Under the pieces are notes generated by a model. The model searched no databases. It was given only the letters and a program-made list of their open reading frames with translations, and was not told the origin of the DNA. Below, piece after piece: positions 35,969-45,438 of a stretch of 64,000 bases of DNA (within the stretch, counting starts at the first letter, position 1; the number at the start of each line of letters is the position of its first letter). The DNA lies in NCBI RefSeq assembly GCF_029215955.1, contig NZ_JAEMVA010000004.1, positions 25,693-89,692 on the forward strand, in the 5' to 3' direction. A program made the position numbers and the translations under genes. Source of the DNA: Sulfurimonas sp. SAG-AH-194-I05 (GTDB taxonomy: Bacteria; Campylobacterota; Campylobacteria; Campylobacterales; Sulfurimonadaceae).

Positions 35969-38610
35969 TACTTTCCTAGTATCTCATTAAGTTCATCTTC
36001 ATAAATAATTTCTTTTTCAAGGAGTATTTTAGATAAATTTTCAATAGTAGACCAATGTTCATCTACTAAACCTATAATATTCTTTTTACCCTCATCCATC
36101 CAAGATTCAAGTGCTGTATCTATTTTTTGGTGGTAATGTTTTGTGTCATTTGCTTTAATTGAAATACCTTTTGCATCGAGTACCCCATTAATATTTATAT
36201 AACCAACATTTTCATCCATTCCATAAAGGGCAATGGCTGCATAGGCGTCGCGAGTAGCTTGTTGTAAGTCATTTGATGCACCAGTATCAAGACCATCTAC
36301 TTTACCAAAACGCTTGATCTGTGCTGTACGTCCTGCTAAAGAAACACAAATTCTGTCTTTGAAGTCTTTTATTGTCATGTTGTCTTGAACATCATTGTAG
36401 TCATGTGAAATAAAGTGATGCTTATTGTCTTTAGGTGTTAAACTCACATGCTCAATATGAATGTGAGGTACAAGAACCTTGGAAATAACTGCACGTCCAG
36501 CTTCATAAATAGCTATTTCATTAAACATTTGTTCAGGAGATAAATACGACTGTTTTTCACCGTATTTAATAAGGTTAATTTGTTCTATTAAAATGTCTTG
36601 CGTGATAGTGGGTAAACTATGACGAAGACAGTAATACGAGGCTTCTTTACCTACGAGTTCAAGCTCTGCACCGGTGAGTCCTGCTGTATACATAAGGAGT
36701 TTAGGGATATCAAAATCACCACTTGTAGGTTTTTTCTCAATAACTTGATTTAAAAAATATTTTCTAGCGTCTTTATCGAGGTTATTAATTTCGATATGAA
36801 TTTCTACTCGTCCAGCTCGAATGATTGCACTGTCAATATTTTCTTTATAGTTTGTTGCAGCTATTACAAAAATATTTTCATCACTGTTGTCTGAAAAACC
36901 ATCCATTTCAGAGAGGAGCTTATTAATAGGGACTTCTCTATTGCTATCTCCTCCACGTTTTCCAATAGTGTCGATTTCGTCGATAAAAATAATGGCAGGT
37001 GCATATTCTTTTGCTTTAGAAAAAATTTGTCTTGTCATTTCAGGTTGAAGAAGTTCTAAACCTGTTACAGAAATAAATGGAAGCTCAGCTTCTCTTGCAA
37101 ATGCTTTTGCAAGCATAGTCTTACCAGTTCCTGGAGGTCCATATAAAAGCATACCTTTTGGTGGCTCAATGTTGAAACTTCTAAGAAGCTTGGGCTCTTT
37201 AAAGAACGTAATAACTTCATGAAGTCTTTGTTTCGCTTTATGATGACCGGCGATGTTTTCAAAAGATACTTTTGGTATATCAAAAACAAGACCATCTTCA
37301 CTAAAGTCTTTAATTCTGATAACTTGTTTAAATTTACAGTCGATAATTTTGTATGTTATAACACCATTTTTACTTGTAATACTGTCTTGAACTTCGAGGG
37401 TAATATTTTTCCTAAAGAGTTCACGCACAAGTCTGTCGTCTTCTATTAAGGGGTTTACAGTTTCTTTTAGAAATGCGACACAAGATTTTGAAACAGATAT
37501 TTTTATACTAGTAAAACTCTCCATTACTTTTTGGGAATCTAAAATATACTCAGTAATACGGTTAAAGAAAAGTGTACTTACCTTGTCCTTGAGACGCCTT
37601 GCATCAAGTTCTGGAGCAAAGTTGAGTATTTGAATTTTTAAAAAGTTTATAAAATTATTTGAAGTTTGAAGTTCAATTTTATAACGTTTATGAAAGTCTT
37701 CTCTGTATGTTTGAAAAACGCCATCAACTATTTTTTCATGTGCTTCGTACCCTAGCTTGTTAAATAAAACAATGTGTGCTTTAGAAAACCTAGAAATTAA
37801 CTCAGGTACAATAGCTTCTTGGTATCCACCACTTCTACTATCTCTTTTTGTTTCTCTTCTAATGGCTTCAAGAATCATCGATTCAGCTTGAATGTAATCT
37901 TTTTTGACAAGGTCTTTAAATCTATAGTCAAGGTAAAGCTCTTTACCTAAACTTGAAGTAATAATAAATATAGTTTCTGTAAAGTCAACGAGATAGTTTG
38001 CATTTTCATCATTATAAATAATATCTTGGTCTTCATTACATGGTTCATCTGTAATTTTATCCCAACCACAACCATCACGCATTTTTCCACCCTCAAAAAT
38101 AGAAAGAAGATTACTTTGAATAGTATTATCGCATTTTTCAAAAGCATCAAGGACAATTACAGCCTTGGGGTTTCTATGAACAAAACCAGTTAATTGACCA
38201 ACGCCATACCCTTTCCAACCAGCAGGGTAACCATAAAGTTCACCACCATTTTGTTGATGGTATTGTGTCATGTCAAATTTCATGATTTTATATTTAGGTA
38301 AATGTTTGCCCATAAGTTCAGCGAGGTATGTTTTACCAGTAGCGGGAGAACCTAAAAAGAGGTAGGTTGCCTTAGGGCCTTCACTATTTCTAATAGTGTT
38401 TTTCATACTGTTTGCAACTGTATGAATAGCTTGCTCTTGTCCAAATAACTCTTGAGAGAGTTTGCCTTGTAATTCTTTGGCAAACATAATATTACTCTGC
38501 GCTTCAGTGAGAGCAGCTTTTTCTCTTACTTCCTCTCTGAGAATATCATCTTCTTCGGGTCTTTCATACTTTTTAACTACTGCTTTTGTTAAGGCTTCTT
38601 TTTCAGTCAT
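35968..38610 (-). CDS. two-AAA chimera: ClpB-D2-like module fused to FtsH-like module with dead M41 domain
   Basis: 880 residues, no membrane segments. The N-terminal half matches a Clp/Hsp100 D2 module: LFGQEQAIHTVANSM, Walker A GSPATGKT, GYGVGQLTGFV, and a Walker B reading VIVLDAFEK where Clp has LLDEVEK, so the catalytic Glu is Ala; sensor 1 is TSSLG. DARRL replaces the sensor-2 GARPL. The C-terminal half matches FtsH: GPPGTGKT, intact FIDEID, LLSEMDGF, then an M41 region in which HEAGH has become YEAGR, while the following TGASNDLQQAT (third zinc ligand) persists. It is expected to be an ATP-driven remodeller with one active ring and no protease. Coupled to a lone receiver. Confidence 0.88.
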   Translation of the reverse strand: MTEKEALTKAVVKKYERPEEDDILREEVREKAALTEAQSNIMFAKELQGKLSQELFGQEQAIHTVANSMKNTIRNSEGPKATYLFLGSPATGKTYLAELMGKHLPKYKIMKFDMTQYHQQNGGELYGYPAGWKGYGVGQLTGFVHRNPKAVIVLDAFEKCDNTIQSNLLSIFEGGKMRDGCGWDKITDEPCNEDQDIIYNDENANYLVDFTETIFIITSSLGKELYLDYRFKDLVKKDYIQAESMILEAIRRETKRDSRSGGYQEAIVPELISRFSKAHIVLFNKLGYEAHEKIVDGVFQTYREDFHKRYKIELQTSNNFINFLKIQILNFAPELDARRLKDKVSTLFFNRITEYILDSQKVMESFTSIKISVSKSCVAFLKETVNPLIEDDRLVRELFRKNITLEVQDSITSKNGVITYKIIDCKFKQVIRIKDFSEDGLVFDIPKVSFENIAGHHKAKQRLHEVITFFKEPKLLRSFNIEPPKGMLLYGPPGTGKTMLAKAFAREAELPFISVTGLELLQPEMTRQIFSKAKEYAPAIIFIDEIDTIGKRGGDSNREVPINKLLSEMDGFSDNSDENIFVIAATNYKENIDSAIIRAGRVEIHIEINNLDKDARKYFLNQVIEKKPTSGDFDIPKLLMYTAGLTGAELELVGKEASYYCLRHSLPTITQDILIEQINLIKYGEKQSYLSPEQMFNEIAIYEAGRAVISKVLVPHIHIEHVSLTPKDNKHHFISHDYNDVQDNMTIKDFKDRICVSLAGRTAQIKRFGKVDGLDTGASNDLQQATRDAYAAIALYGMDENVGYININGVLDAKGISIKANDTKHYHQKIDTALESWMDEGKKNIIGLVDEHWSTIENLSKILLEKEIIYEDELNEILGK

Positions 38611-38623
38611 TTTATATACTCTT

Positions 38624-39004
38624 TTAGTTATTTAATTTTATGTTACGACTTTTTGCAATACGTTCTAACATTGTATTTAAGTTTCCAGTTGAACGTACTT
38701 CTATAACAGCAGTAACAACTCCATGCAAGGCAACAAACTGTAAGTATGTTGCGAGGTCTTTACAGTCACTTGCTTTTATATTTGCTTCAATCTTTTCTTT
38801 TTGTACTTTAGTCACTTCAAATTCAAGTTCCTCTGAAGCTTCTTCTGTTTCAGGTTCTTGGTATGTAATGCTGAATTGTTGTGTCTTAATAGCAACAACT
38901 TTAAGGTAGGAAGAAACAGTATCGAAACCATTTTCAGTAGCTCTTAGTTCTATCGTTGTCTTCTGCGGAGGTGTTACTTTAAAATTGATACGTATTGCAT
39001 CCAT
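38624..39004 (-). CDS. tandem ribbon-helix-helix-like protein
   Basis: 126 residues built of two similar units: INFKVTPPQKTTIELRATEN with SYLKVVAI, and LEFEVTKVQKEKIEANIKAS with TYLQFVAL. Each looks like a strand-helix-helix of the MobC/NikA type of ribbon-helix-helix fold. A short acidic linker joins them. Two RHH units in one chain could act as a built-in dimer, binding DNA or a partner. Located 13 nt upstream of the AAA gene, so likely its substrate, adaptor or repressor. A GTGAA-N13-TTCAC pair (39034-39056) lies in its promoter region. Confidence 0.72.
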   Translation of the reverse strand: MDAIRINFKVTPPQKTTIELRATENGFDTVSSYLKVVAIKTQQFSITYQEPETEEASEELEFEVTKVQKEKIEANIKASDCKDLATYLQFVALHGVVTAVIEVRSTGNLNTMLERIAKSRNIKLNN

Positions 39005-39103
39005 AAATTTGTTTCCTTTAAGAACTTTTAATAGTGAAATATTATTGTAAATTCACTTAAAAATACTCTAAATTAAGGAAGGATTTTTAAGTCAAAATTA
39101 TTT

Positions 39104-39553
39104 TTAAGGTGAAACACGTTCAAACATATCTAAAACTTTTTCTAAATTGCGTCTTTGTGTATTATATACTTTAGGAGAATTATCAATGTGAAGTTCGATT
39201 TTATTTTCTTTACAAGTATTTTTAAAGCGCATTATTGCATCTTGTACATTTTTATTTTTAGGAGAATTTTCATACAAGTAAATATGCTCTTCGCATTCAA
39301 GATCATCCACCATTTCTTTTGTAAGCTTTTGTAATAAATTTTGACATGATTTTTTTTCTTCATCGCTAGAACCAATGCAAGGAATAAGTATATTCCACAT
39401 TTTATATTCAAAGTCATGTAAGGTAGTGTTGTCCTCATCAGTAAAAAGAACAAGTAATGGTGAGAAATTTGAGAACAAAAGAGCAGGTTTAAAAGAATAA
39501 AAGAGCTTTTGACCCTTTTCATCTTCAATATATAAGGCTTTATCTTTTTTCAT
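39104..39553 (-). CDS. unknown protein coupled to DUF445
   Basis: 149 residues from the ATG at 39553, which overlaps the DUF445 stop by one base (a longer frame enters DUF445). Soluble, charged, with two cysteine-containing segments (CIGSSDEEKKSCQN; ECEEHIYLYEN). I do not recognise it. The pattern of alternating strands and helices, with IELHIDNSPKV near the end, could be a small alpha/beta domain. Function unknown; translation coupling suggests work with the DUF445 membrane protein. Confidence 0.68.
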   Translation of the reverse strand: MKKDKALYIEDEKGQKLFYSFKPALLFSNFSPLLVLFTDEDNTTLHDFEYKMWNILIPCIGSSDEEKKSCQNLLQKLTKEMVDDLECEEHIYLYENSPKNKNVQDAIMRFKNTCKENKIELHIDNSPKVYNTQRRNLEKVLDMFERVSP

Positions 39554-40263
39554 TATTGTATTAAAAATGAGCTCATAAGTCCTATGAGTCCTCCAAAAAC
39601 GCCACCCCAAACAACGAGCCAATCAAGGTGTTCTTTTATGAGTTTTTGTATGATTTCTTTTACCATTTGAGGGGTGAGTTCGTTGAGTCTTGTATCGATT
39701 ACATTTTCTATAGAGAGAAGCATGTCCTCATTTAAAGAAGAACTTTGCATGTGGTTTTGTAGTGTTGTGTTAAAAGTATCTGAATTCACTATTTTAATGA
39801 CGGCTATTTTCATCTTTTGTGAAAAAGGGTCTCGCAGAGCATCAAGCGCTGACTCTCCTCCAAACATTCCAAGCATACCACCAAAGGAAGACTCCATTAC
39901 TGTTTTACTTAAGGCATCAAAGGCTGGAGAAAAATCAGTTTCTTCAATGATAGGTTCAAGGTTTATTTTTTTCTCTTCATTTGCAAAGAATTTTTCAAGT
40001 TGTTCTTGTGTAAAAAATTCTTGCATCATTAAGTTTTTTATAGCTTCTTTAAAAGCTTCAAAACGCATTGGAATAACACCGGAACCATAAAGAAAAGGAA
40101 CTTTTTCAAAGAGCATGTGAATTGCTAGTTGATTTGTGATAGCACCTGATAATGCAAAAAGACCTGTAAAAAGTATAAGTTGAGAAAATGCAGGGACAAA
40201 AAATGACACTCCTATGAGTGTGATGGCAATAAAGTTTGTAAAATAGCTTTTATTTATATTCAA
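39553..40263 (-). CDS. DUF445 membrane protein
   Basis: 236 residues. N-terminal hydrophobic pair (LIGVSFFVPAFSQLILFTGLF), then ALSGAITNQLAIHMLFEKVPFLYGSGVIPMRF, the hallmark of DUF445 (YheB-like) proteins, amphipathic helices, and a C-terminal membrane hairpin WLVVWGGVFGGLIGL. Role not established. It is the first gene of a two-gene unit. Confidence 0.88.
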   Translation of the reverse strand: MNINKSYFTNFIAITLIGVSFFVPAFSQLILFTGLFALSGAITNQLAIHMLFEKVPFLYGSGVIPMRFEAFKEAIKNLMMQEFFTQEQLEKFFANEEKKINLEPIIEETDFSPAFDALSKTVMESSFGGMLGMFGGESALDALRDPFSQKMKIAVIKIVNSDTFNTTLQNHMQSSSLNEDMLLSIENVIDTRLNELTPQMVKEIIQKLIKEHLDWLVVWGGVFGGLIGLMSSFLIQ

Positions 40264-40397
40264 AAGGCTTCCTTAATAGAAAATTATTGGAATTATATGC
40301 TATTATAATGGTAATTAAAATAAAAGAGTAAAAAAATCAAAGAAAATACTATATATCTTTGAGATTACAAGTATTTAAATTACCTCAGGAGCTATAA

Positions 40398-41255
40398 ATG
40401 AAGTCTATATTAATCATGGTGTTATTCTCTAGTATGCTTTTTTCGATGCAAAAGCAAATTATTGTCGGAAGTTATTCGTATCCAGAAAATGCAAAAAATG
40501 AAATGAGAATACTTGAAACGAGTATTGAGAAGAACACACATCTTACTTCTTTAATTGAGAAGAATGACTTAAAAATAGAGTCAAGAAAAATTGGTAGATA
40601 TACAGTTGTATCTTTAAACTACTTTACTGCATATCCACCTCTTTACTCTGTGATTAAAGAGATTAAAAAGTATTATAATGATGCATATATATTAACATAC
40701 AATACTTCGAACAATATCTCAAGTAAAAGTAGTGGTAAAAAAAGTCACGTAAAAACACACATGAAAAAAGCAACGCCAATACCTATAGAAATGGTTCAAA
40801 CAATAGATGAAAGTATTCAAAAAAATGCAGAATCCTCTTATGTTGAAATAGATGAAGTTATTAGTGCAATAAAAGATATTGAAAAAGAAGATGCACAAAC
40901 TGCGATGGATGCACTCCAAAAAACACGTGAAATGTCGGATGCGCAAATGGATGATATGCAAGAGATGCCAGAAGAAATGAATTCTCTTGATTCTGATGCG
41001 GATGCTATGGTTGAAGAGATTGATACGCTTGGTGATATTGAAGATATTGAATTAGGTGAGGGTGATGCTAGTGAAGATATGGACTCTTTAGCTGGAGAGA
41101 TTGAAGATATCACTATGGATGAAACAGAAGAAAAATCTATGATGAGTCAGTATAGTTATTATTTTTATATTTTAGGAATGATTGTAATATTCTTCATAAT
41201 TATTGGTTTAGTTATTAATAGAAAATATAAAACAACACCCAAGGAAGAAGAATAA
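40398..41255 (+). CDS. SPOR-like periplasmic protein with C-terminal membrane anchor
   Basis: 285 residues. A signal peptide (about 1-18) is followed by an 80-residue region IIVGSYSYPENAKNEMRILE to YYNDAYILTYN, which has the strand-helix pattern of SPOR domains. A Lys/Ser-rich linker and a very acidic, Met-rich stretch (about 170-250) precede a single membrane helix (about 255-277) and a short basic tail. It is 8 nt upstream of an RND pump gene, so an accessory or sensing part for that pump is inferred. No membrane-fusion-protein features (lipoyl or coiled-coil hairpin) are visible. Confidence 0.75.
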   Translation: MKSILIMVLFSSMLFSMQKQIIVGSYSYPENAKNEMRILETSIEKNTHLTSLIEKNDLKIESRKIGRYTVVSLNYFTAYPPLYSVIKEIKKYYNDAYILTYNTSNNISSKSSGKKSHVKTHMKKATPIPIEMVQTIDESIQKNAESSYVEIDEVISAIKDIEKEDAQTAMDALQKTREMSDAQMDDMQEMPEEMNSLDSDADAMVEEIDTLGDIEDIELGEGDASEDMDSLAGEIEDITMDETEEKSMMSQYSYYFYILGMIVIFFIIIGLVINRKYKTTPKEEE

Positions 41256-41263
41256 GCTTATAA

Positions 41264-44200
41264 ATGAATACGTTTATAGAGTACTTCGTATCAAACAAAC
41301 GACTTAACTACGCTTTATTATTTTTTTTAGCGTATTTAGGTTACCACGCCTACATAAATATTCCAAAAGAAATGTTTCCTGTTGTTGCGCTTGACAAAAT
41401 TAGTGTCAAAGGCTCTTATGTAGGTGCAAGCGCATCAAACATGGACAAGATGGTTGTTCGTGATATAGAAGATGAACTCAATAATATCAATGGAATAAAC
41501 AAAACTGAAACAACGATTACTCCAGGGTCGTTTATAATTATTTTAACGCTTAACGAAAACTCAAATAGAATAAATGTACTGAGCAAAGTAAAAGATTCCA
41601 TTGCCCTCTCAAAACAATACTTGCCCTCAGACATGGATGAACCCATAGCAAAGCTTATCGATAAAAATAAACCTTTAGTAAATGTAGCAGTCTCTTCGGA
41701 TACTTTAACAATAAATGAACTCACTGTTGTTGCCCAAGATATAAAATCAAAATTCTCTCAAATGAAAGATATTAGTGAAATTTCAATCCGTGGTGATTCG
41801 GATGAAGAGATTTTAATTAGTATAAATACAGATGCAATTATGGCATATGATTTAAACCCTTTACATGTGGTGAATGCGATTTCGAACCTTTCTTCTATTT
41901 TTCCTATTGGTAAAATAGAAGAAGCAGGAAGTTTTGCTTTTATATCGACGAGTAATGGTAAAGAGAATATAAGTGAATATAAAGAAAGTACTTTAGATAT
42001 AAATGGTAAATTCATAAGGCTCGGAGATATCGCGGAGGTGAAAATACACCATCCTCAAACCAAAACACTTTCAACTTTTAACAATAAAAAAACATTAACC
42101 TTGGTAATCTCAAAGGGTGAAAAAGGGGATGCTATACAGCTTTCTCAAAATTTACGAGAAAGAATGAAAAAGTTAGAAAAAAATTATAAGGGCGTTCGTT
42201 TCCATTTTTACAAAGATAGTTCCCATCCGATTAAAAGCCGTTTAGATACGGTTGTCTCTAACTTGATGTTTGGTCTTATTTTAGTCTTTTTATCTATGTT
42301 TATTTTGATTAATTTACGTATAGCATTTATCGTTACTTTAGGAATACCATTTTCTTTCATTATAGGCTTGTTATTTATCTACTATATGGGCTATTCAATT
42401 AATATCGTTTCATTATTGGGTGCTCTAATTGTAATCGGTATCGTAGTTGATGATGCTATTGTTGTAGGTGAAAATATACAAAGGCATATTGATGAAGGAA
42501 TGGATAATTACAAAGCTTCAATAGTGGGTGTAAAAGAGATGCTCCTTCCTATAACTTTAGCTACATTAACAACTGCTGCTGCTTTTTTACCAATGTTTAT
42601 GATGCAAGGAGAAATAGCACTTTTTTTAATTTTAGTTCCTATTGTGGTTGTTATGATTCTTATAGGCTCTTTATTGGAGAGTTTTTTCTTTTTACCTCTG
42701 CATGCATCTGAGCTTCTTAAAAAAAGTAAAAATTTTGTGGACTGGACACCTTTTCAAAACCTTTACGAACGGGTTTTAAAGTTTAATATTACCTATAAAA
42801 AAGTTTTTGTTTTACTCTTTATAATTCTCATTCCATTCGCTACTTTTATGACTGCAAAGTCTATGAAATTTCAGTTTTTTCCAAACTTTGATGGAAGCTA
42901 TATTTATATCTCAGGTAAGATGGATATTAATACACCCATAGAAGAAACATTTACCATAGCCAAAGAGATTGAAAAAGCATTAATGTCACATGCCAAAGAA
43001 TTTTCTATTAAAACTACTTCAATGACAACTGGTTACAGAAGAAGTATTTCAGGTGAAACTGAGCTTAATAATAATGTTTTTTATATAACGCTAGAGTTAC
43101 ACGATAGAGTAAAAACAAACTGGGTAGACAGATATATAAATCCAGTTTTAAATTTTAGTTTTGACTTTGAACATGAGGGAGAAATTCGTGAGAAAAAGAC
43201 CTTTCTTTTAGCGCCAAGGGCGAGTGAAATCATAGCACCATTTAAGAAAAAATATAAGATGGTTGACCTTGGTGTTCAAGAAGATAGAGCAGGGCTTATA
43301 AAAAGTGATATTCAAATTAATCTCTCAGGAAGTGATGACAAAGAGCTAGAAGATGCTGTGAGAAAAATATCTAAAGAGATTGCACTTGTAGAAGGTATAG
43401 TTAACTTCAGCGATAATATTCGTTATGGAAAAATGGAGTATAAAATTAAAATAAACTCCTATGGTGCATTTTTAGGTTTGAGCGAAGCATCTATTTCCCA
43501 AGTTTTAAGCCATTATTTTTTACAAAAAAGACAAACAACAACGTTTAATGCTTCTGGTGTAATGGAAATTAAAACGCAAGATACACGTAAAGACAATATA
43601 CAAACCTTACTCGATTTTAATTTACCACTTAATGATGGAACTTTTGTTACATTAGCAGATGTTGCGGATATTATAAAAATACGAGATTATGAAAAAATTA
43701 ATAAACTCAATGGAAATATAGTAAAAATTATTTACGCAAAAGTAGACAAAAGACTCGTTACTCCAAGTGAGGTCTTAGTACAACTTGAAGATGTTTTATC
43801 TGAAGTTGCAAATGAAGGTGTCGAAGTTCATTTACTTGGCGAAAAAGAAAAAAATAAACAACTTAAAGGCGATATGAAAAATACAGTTGTCTTAGCATTA
43901 TTTTTAATTTTTATAACACTCCTTCTTATCTTTAGTAAGATTAAATATGTTTTGATGTTAATGAGCGTTATACCACTCTCAGTTTTAGGTGTATTTTTAG
44001 GTCATATGCTACTGGGAATTAACCTTACAATGCCTTCTATGATAGGTATACTCGGTCTTGCGGGTGTTGTTATAAATGACGGAATTATCATGTTAGACTT
44101 TTTACACGGAACACGAAAAGCAGAAGAGTTTTTTACACGTGCTAAACATAGACTTCGTCCTATTATAATTACGTCAGTGACAACATTCTTAGGTCTTTTT

Positions 44201-44356
44201 ACTTTGATTTTTTATGCGAGTGGCCAAGCGGTTATTTTACAACCAATTGCAATTTCTATAGGATTTGGATTACTTTGGGGAACAGTTTTAAACTTGGTTT
44301 ATCTTCCTACATTATACGCTTTAGTAAATGGTATTAAAGTGGATAAAGTTAAGTAA
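41264..44356 (+). CDS. RND-family inner-membrane efflux transporter (AcrB/MdtB-like)
   Basis: 1030 residues, typical for hydrophobe/amphiphile efflux RND proteins. Residues about 12-30 are TM1, a large periplasmic loop follows, then TM2-TM6 with the proton-relay pair in GIVVDDAIVVGENIQ near 400, a second loop and TM7-12 with GVVINDGIIMLDFLH near 940. It probably expels amphiphilic or metal-type substrates using the proton gradient. Neither a membrane fusion protein nor a TolC partner is adjacent; only the SPOR-like protein precedes it. Confidence 0.92.
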   Translation: MNTFIEYFVSNKRLNYALLFFLAYLGYHAYINIPKEMFPVVALDKISVKGSYVGASASNMDKMVVRDIEDELNNINGINKTETTITPGSFIIILTLNENSNRINVLSKVKDSIALSKQYLPSDMDEPIAKLIDKNKPLVNVAVSSDTLTINELTVVAQDIKSKFSQMKDISEISIRGDSDEEILISINTDAIMAYDLNPLHVVNAISNLSSIFPIGKIEEAGSFAFISTSNGKENISEYKESTLDINGKFIRLGDIAEVKIHHPQTKTLSTFNNKKTLTLVISKGEKGDAIQLSQNLRERMKKLEKNYKGVRFHFYKDSSHPIKSRLDTVVSNLMFGLILVFLSMFILINLRIAFIVTLGIPFSFIIGLLFIYYMGYSINIVSLLGALIVIGIVVDDAIVVGENIQRHIDEGMDNYKASIVGVKEMLLPITLATLTTAAAFLPMFMMQGEIALFLILVPIVVVMILIGSLLESFFFLPLHASELLKKSKNFVDWTPFQNLYERVLKFNITYKKVFVLLFIILIPFATFMTAKSMKFQFFPNFDGSYIYISGKMDINTPIEETFTIAKEIEKALMSHAKEFSIKTTSMTTGYRRSISGETELNNNVFYITLELHDRVKTNWVDRYINPVLNFSFDFEHEGEIREKKTFLLAPRASEIIAPFKKKYKMVDLGVQEDRAGLIKSDIQINLSGSDDKELEDAVRKISKEIALVEGIVNFSDNIRYGKMEYKIKINSYGAFLGLSEASISQVLSHYFLQKRQTTTFNASGVMEIKTQDTRKDNIQTLLDFNLPLNDGTFVTLADVADIIKIRDYEKINKLNGNIVKIIYAKVDKRLVTPSEVLVQLEDVLSEVANEGVEVHLLGEKEKNKQLKGDMKNTVVLALFLIFITLLLIFSKIKYVLMLMSVIPLSVLGVFLGHMLLGINLTMPSMIGILGLAGVVINDGIIMLDFLHGTRKAEEFFTRAKHRLRPIIITSVTTFLGLFTLIFYASGQAVILQPIAISIGFGLLWGTVLNLVYLPTLYALVNGIKVDKVK

Positions 44357-44491
44357 TAGCTTTTATCCATTTACATAGTATAAAAGAGGTAGTCGAATTC
44401 TCTTTTATTTATATGTAAAGGTATGGGGAATTGTAGCATAACAATGTCTGCAAAATATGACATTTAGTCGTAATGATGCTGTAAAATATAC

Positions 44492-44611
44492 TTATTTCAC
44501 AAATAAGAGGTATAAAAATCCCCAAAGTAAAAAAATTAAAAACCCTAAAACACTGAAAGTAATTACTATCCGAAGTGTTAGGTAAAAAAGAAATTTTATA
44601 AAAGTGGGCAT
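44492..44611 (-). CDS. 39-residue hydrophobic small protein coupled to the rhodanese gene
   Basis: The ATG (44611-44609) overlaps the rhodanese TAA by one base. The 39 codons to TAA at 44492 encode a basic start (MPTFIKFLFYLTLR) and one membrane helix (IVITFSVLGFLIFLLWGFLY) ending in FVK. Coupling and the clean helix-like composition argue for a real gene. A different frame over the same DNA (44409-44669) has no such logic. Function unknown. Confidence 0.6.
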   Translation of the reverse strand: MPTFIKFLFYLTLRIVITFSVLGFLIFLLWGFLYLLFVK

Positions 44612-45021
44612 TACTTGTAGGGAATGATGTTTTTGTTGTTAGGATCCATAACAGACATGATAATACCACCTTTAATGTTTGTAACTTTATAGTTGTATGT
44701 ATCGCTTAGGTAGGAAGCTACCATTTTTGTACGGCTGCCAGTACGGCAAATAAGAGCAAATGGTTTTTTTGTATCTACTTTTTTATTGAGTGTATCTAAG
44801 AATAAAGGAATATTATACTGACCCTTTTGATTAAAAAATTCTATTGGAATAGAGTTTTTTAAAATACCGGTTTGCTGCCATTCTCCTTTTGTTCGAATAT
44901 CTACAATAGGTATTTTCGTATCAAGAAGCTCTTGTGTTAAGTATTCATTTTTGAGCTCAGCTATGAGCGATGAGATTAAAATAAGAAGTGATAAAATAAT
45001 TTTTTTCAATAATTTCTCCAA
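44611..45021 (-). CDS. secreted rhodanese-like protein
   Basis: 136 residues. Signal peptide or anchor (LLKKIILSLLILISSLIAEL), then a rhodanese domain: IPIVDIRTKGEWQQTG, and the active-site loop LICRTGSRTKM, with catalytic Cys in CRTGSRT, followed by KVTNIKGGIIMSVMD. Single-domain periplasmic rhodaneses bind or transfer sulfane sulfur, plausible in a sulfur-oxidising relative. Downstream lies the coupled small membrane protein. Confidence 0.9.
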   Translation of the reverse strand: MEKLLKKIILSLLILISSLIAELKNEYLTQELLDTKIPIVDIRTKGEWQQTGILKNSIPIEFFNQKGQYNIPLFLDTLNKKVDTKKPFALICRTGSRTKMVASYLSDTYNYKVTNIKGGIIMSVMDPNNKNIIPYK

Positions 45022-45066
45022 ATATAAGTGCTATAATTATAGCAATAAAACTTAAACAGGATACAA

Positions 45067-45438
45067 ATGGCAGCCTCTCAAAAAGCAATAAACAATGCAA
45101 CAAGACTCCGATACATCAGAGCCTTAGAAAGATTCCATAAAAGTATCATTTCTTATTTAATGAATACCCCCGAACTCACAAATAAGGGTTTCAATAAAAA
45201 AATAGACAATGCTTTAAAATTATTAAAGAGAATCGATGAAATTGACCTCTATAAAGGAGAGTTAAAAGATCTTCAAAATTTAGTAAAAAAAATTATAGGT
45301 TTAAAAGACTCCGAAGATGACATAGAAGCGATTAAAGAAAATATTATATACAGTTCAAACCAACTCGACAAGAGTAAAAATGCTAAACGCTATAAAAAAG
45401 ACAAGCATGTGAACTCTAAGTATGATGATTGGGCTTAG
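45067..45438 (+). CDS. unknown helical protein
   Basis: 123 residues, highly charged, predicted almost all helix (NATRLRYIRALERFHKSIIS; LKLLKRIDEIDLYKGELKDL), no signal peptide or cysteine. The basic C-terminus (KSKNAKRYKKDKHVNSKYDD) may bind nucleic acid or membrane. I do not recognise the family. An AGG ribosome site is close to the ATG. Its stop overlaps the convergent barrel gene by 4 nt. Confidence 0.65.
   Translation: MAASQKAINNATRLRYIRALERFHKSIISYLMNTPELTNKGFNKKIDNALKLLKRIDEIDLYKGELKDLQNLVKKIIGLKDSEDDIEAIKENIIYSSNQLDKSKNAKRYKKDKHVNSKYDDWA

Noticed and set aside
44409..44669. 86-residue open frame on the minus strand after the rhodanese
   Set aside because: Overlaps the rhodanese end in another frame; the coupled 39-codon frame in the same DNA is much more protein-like.
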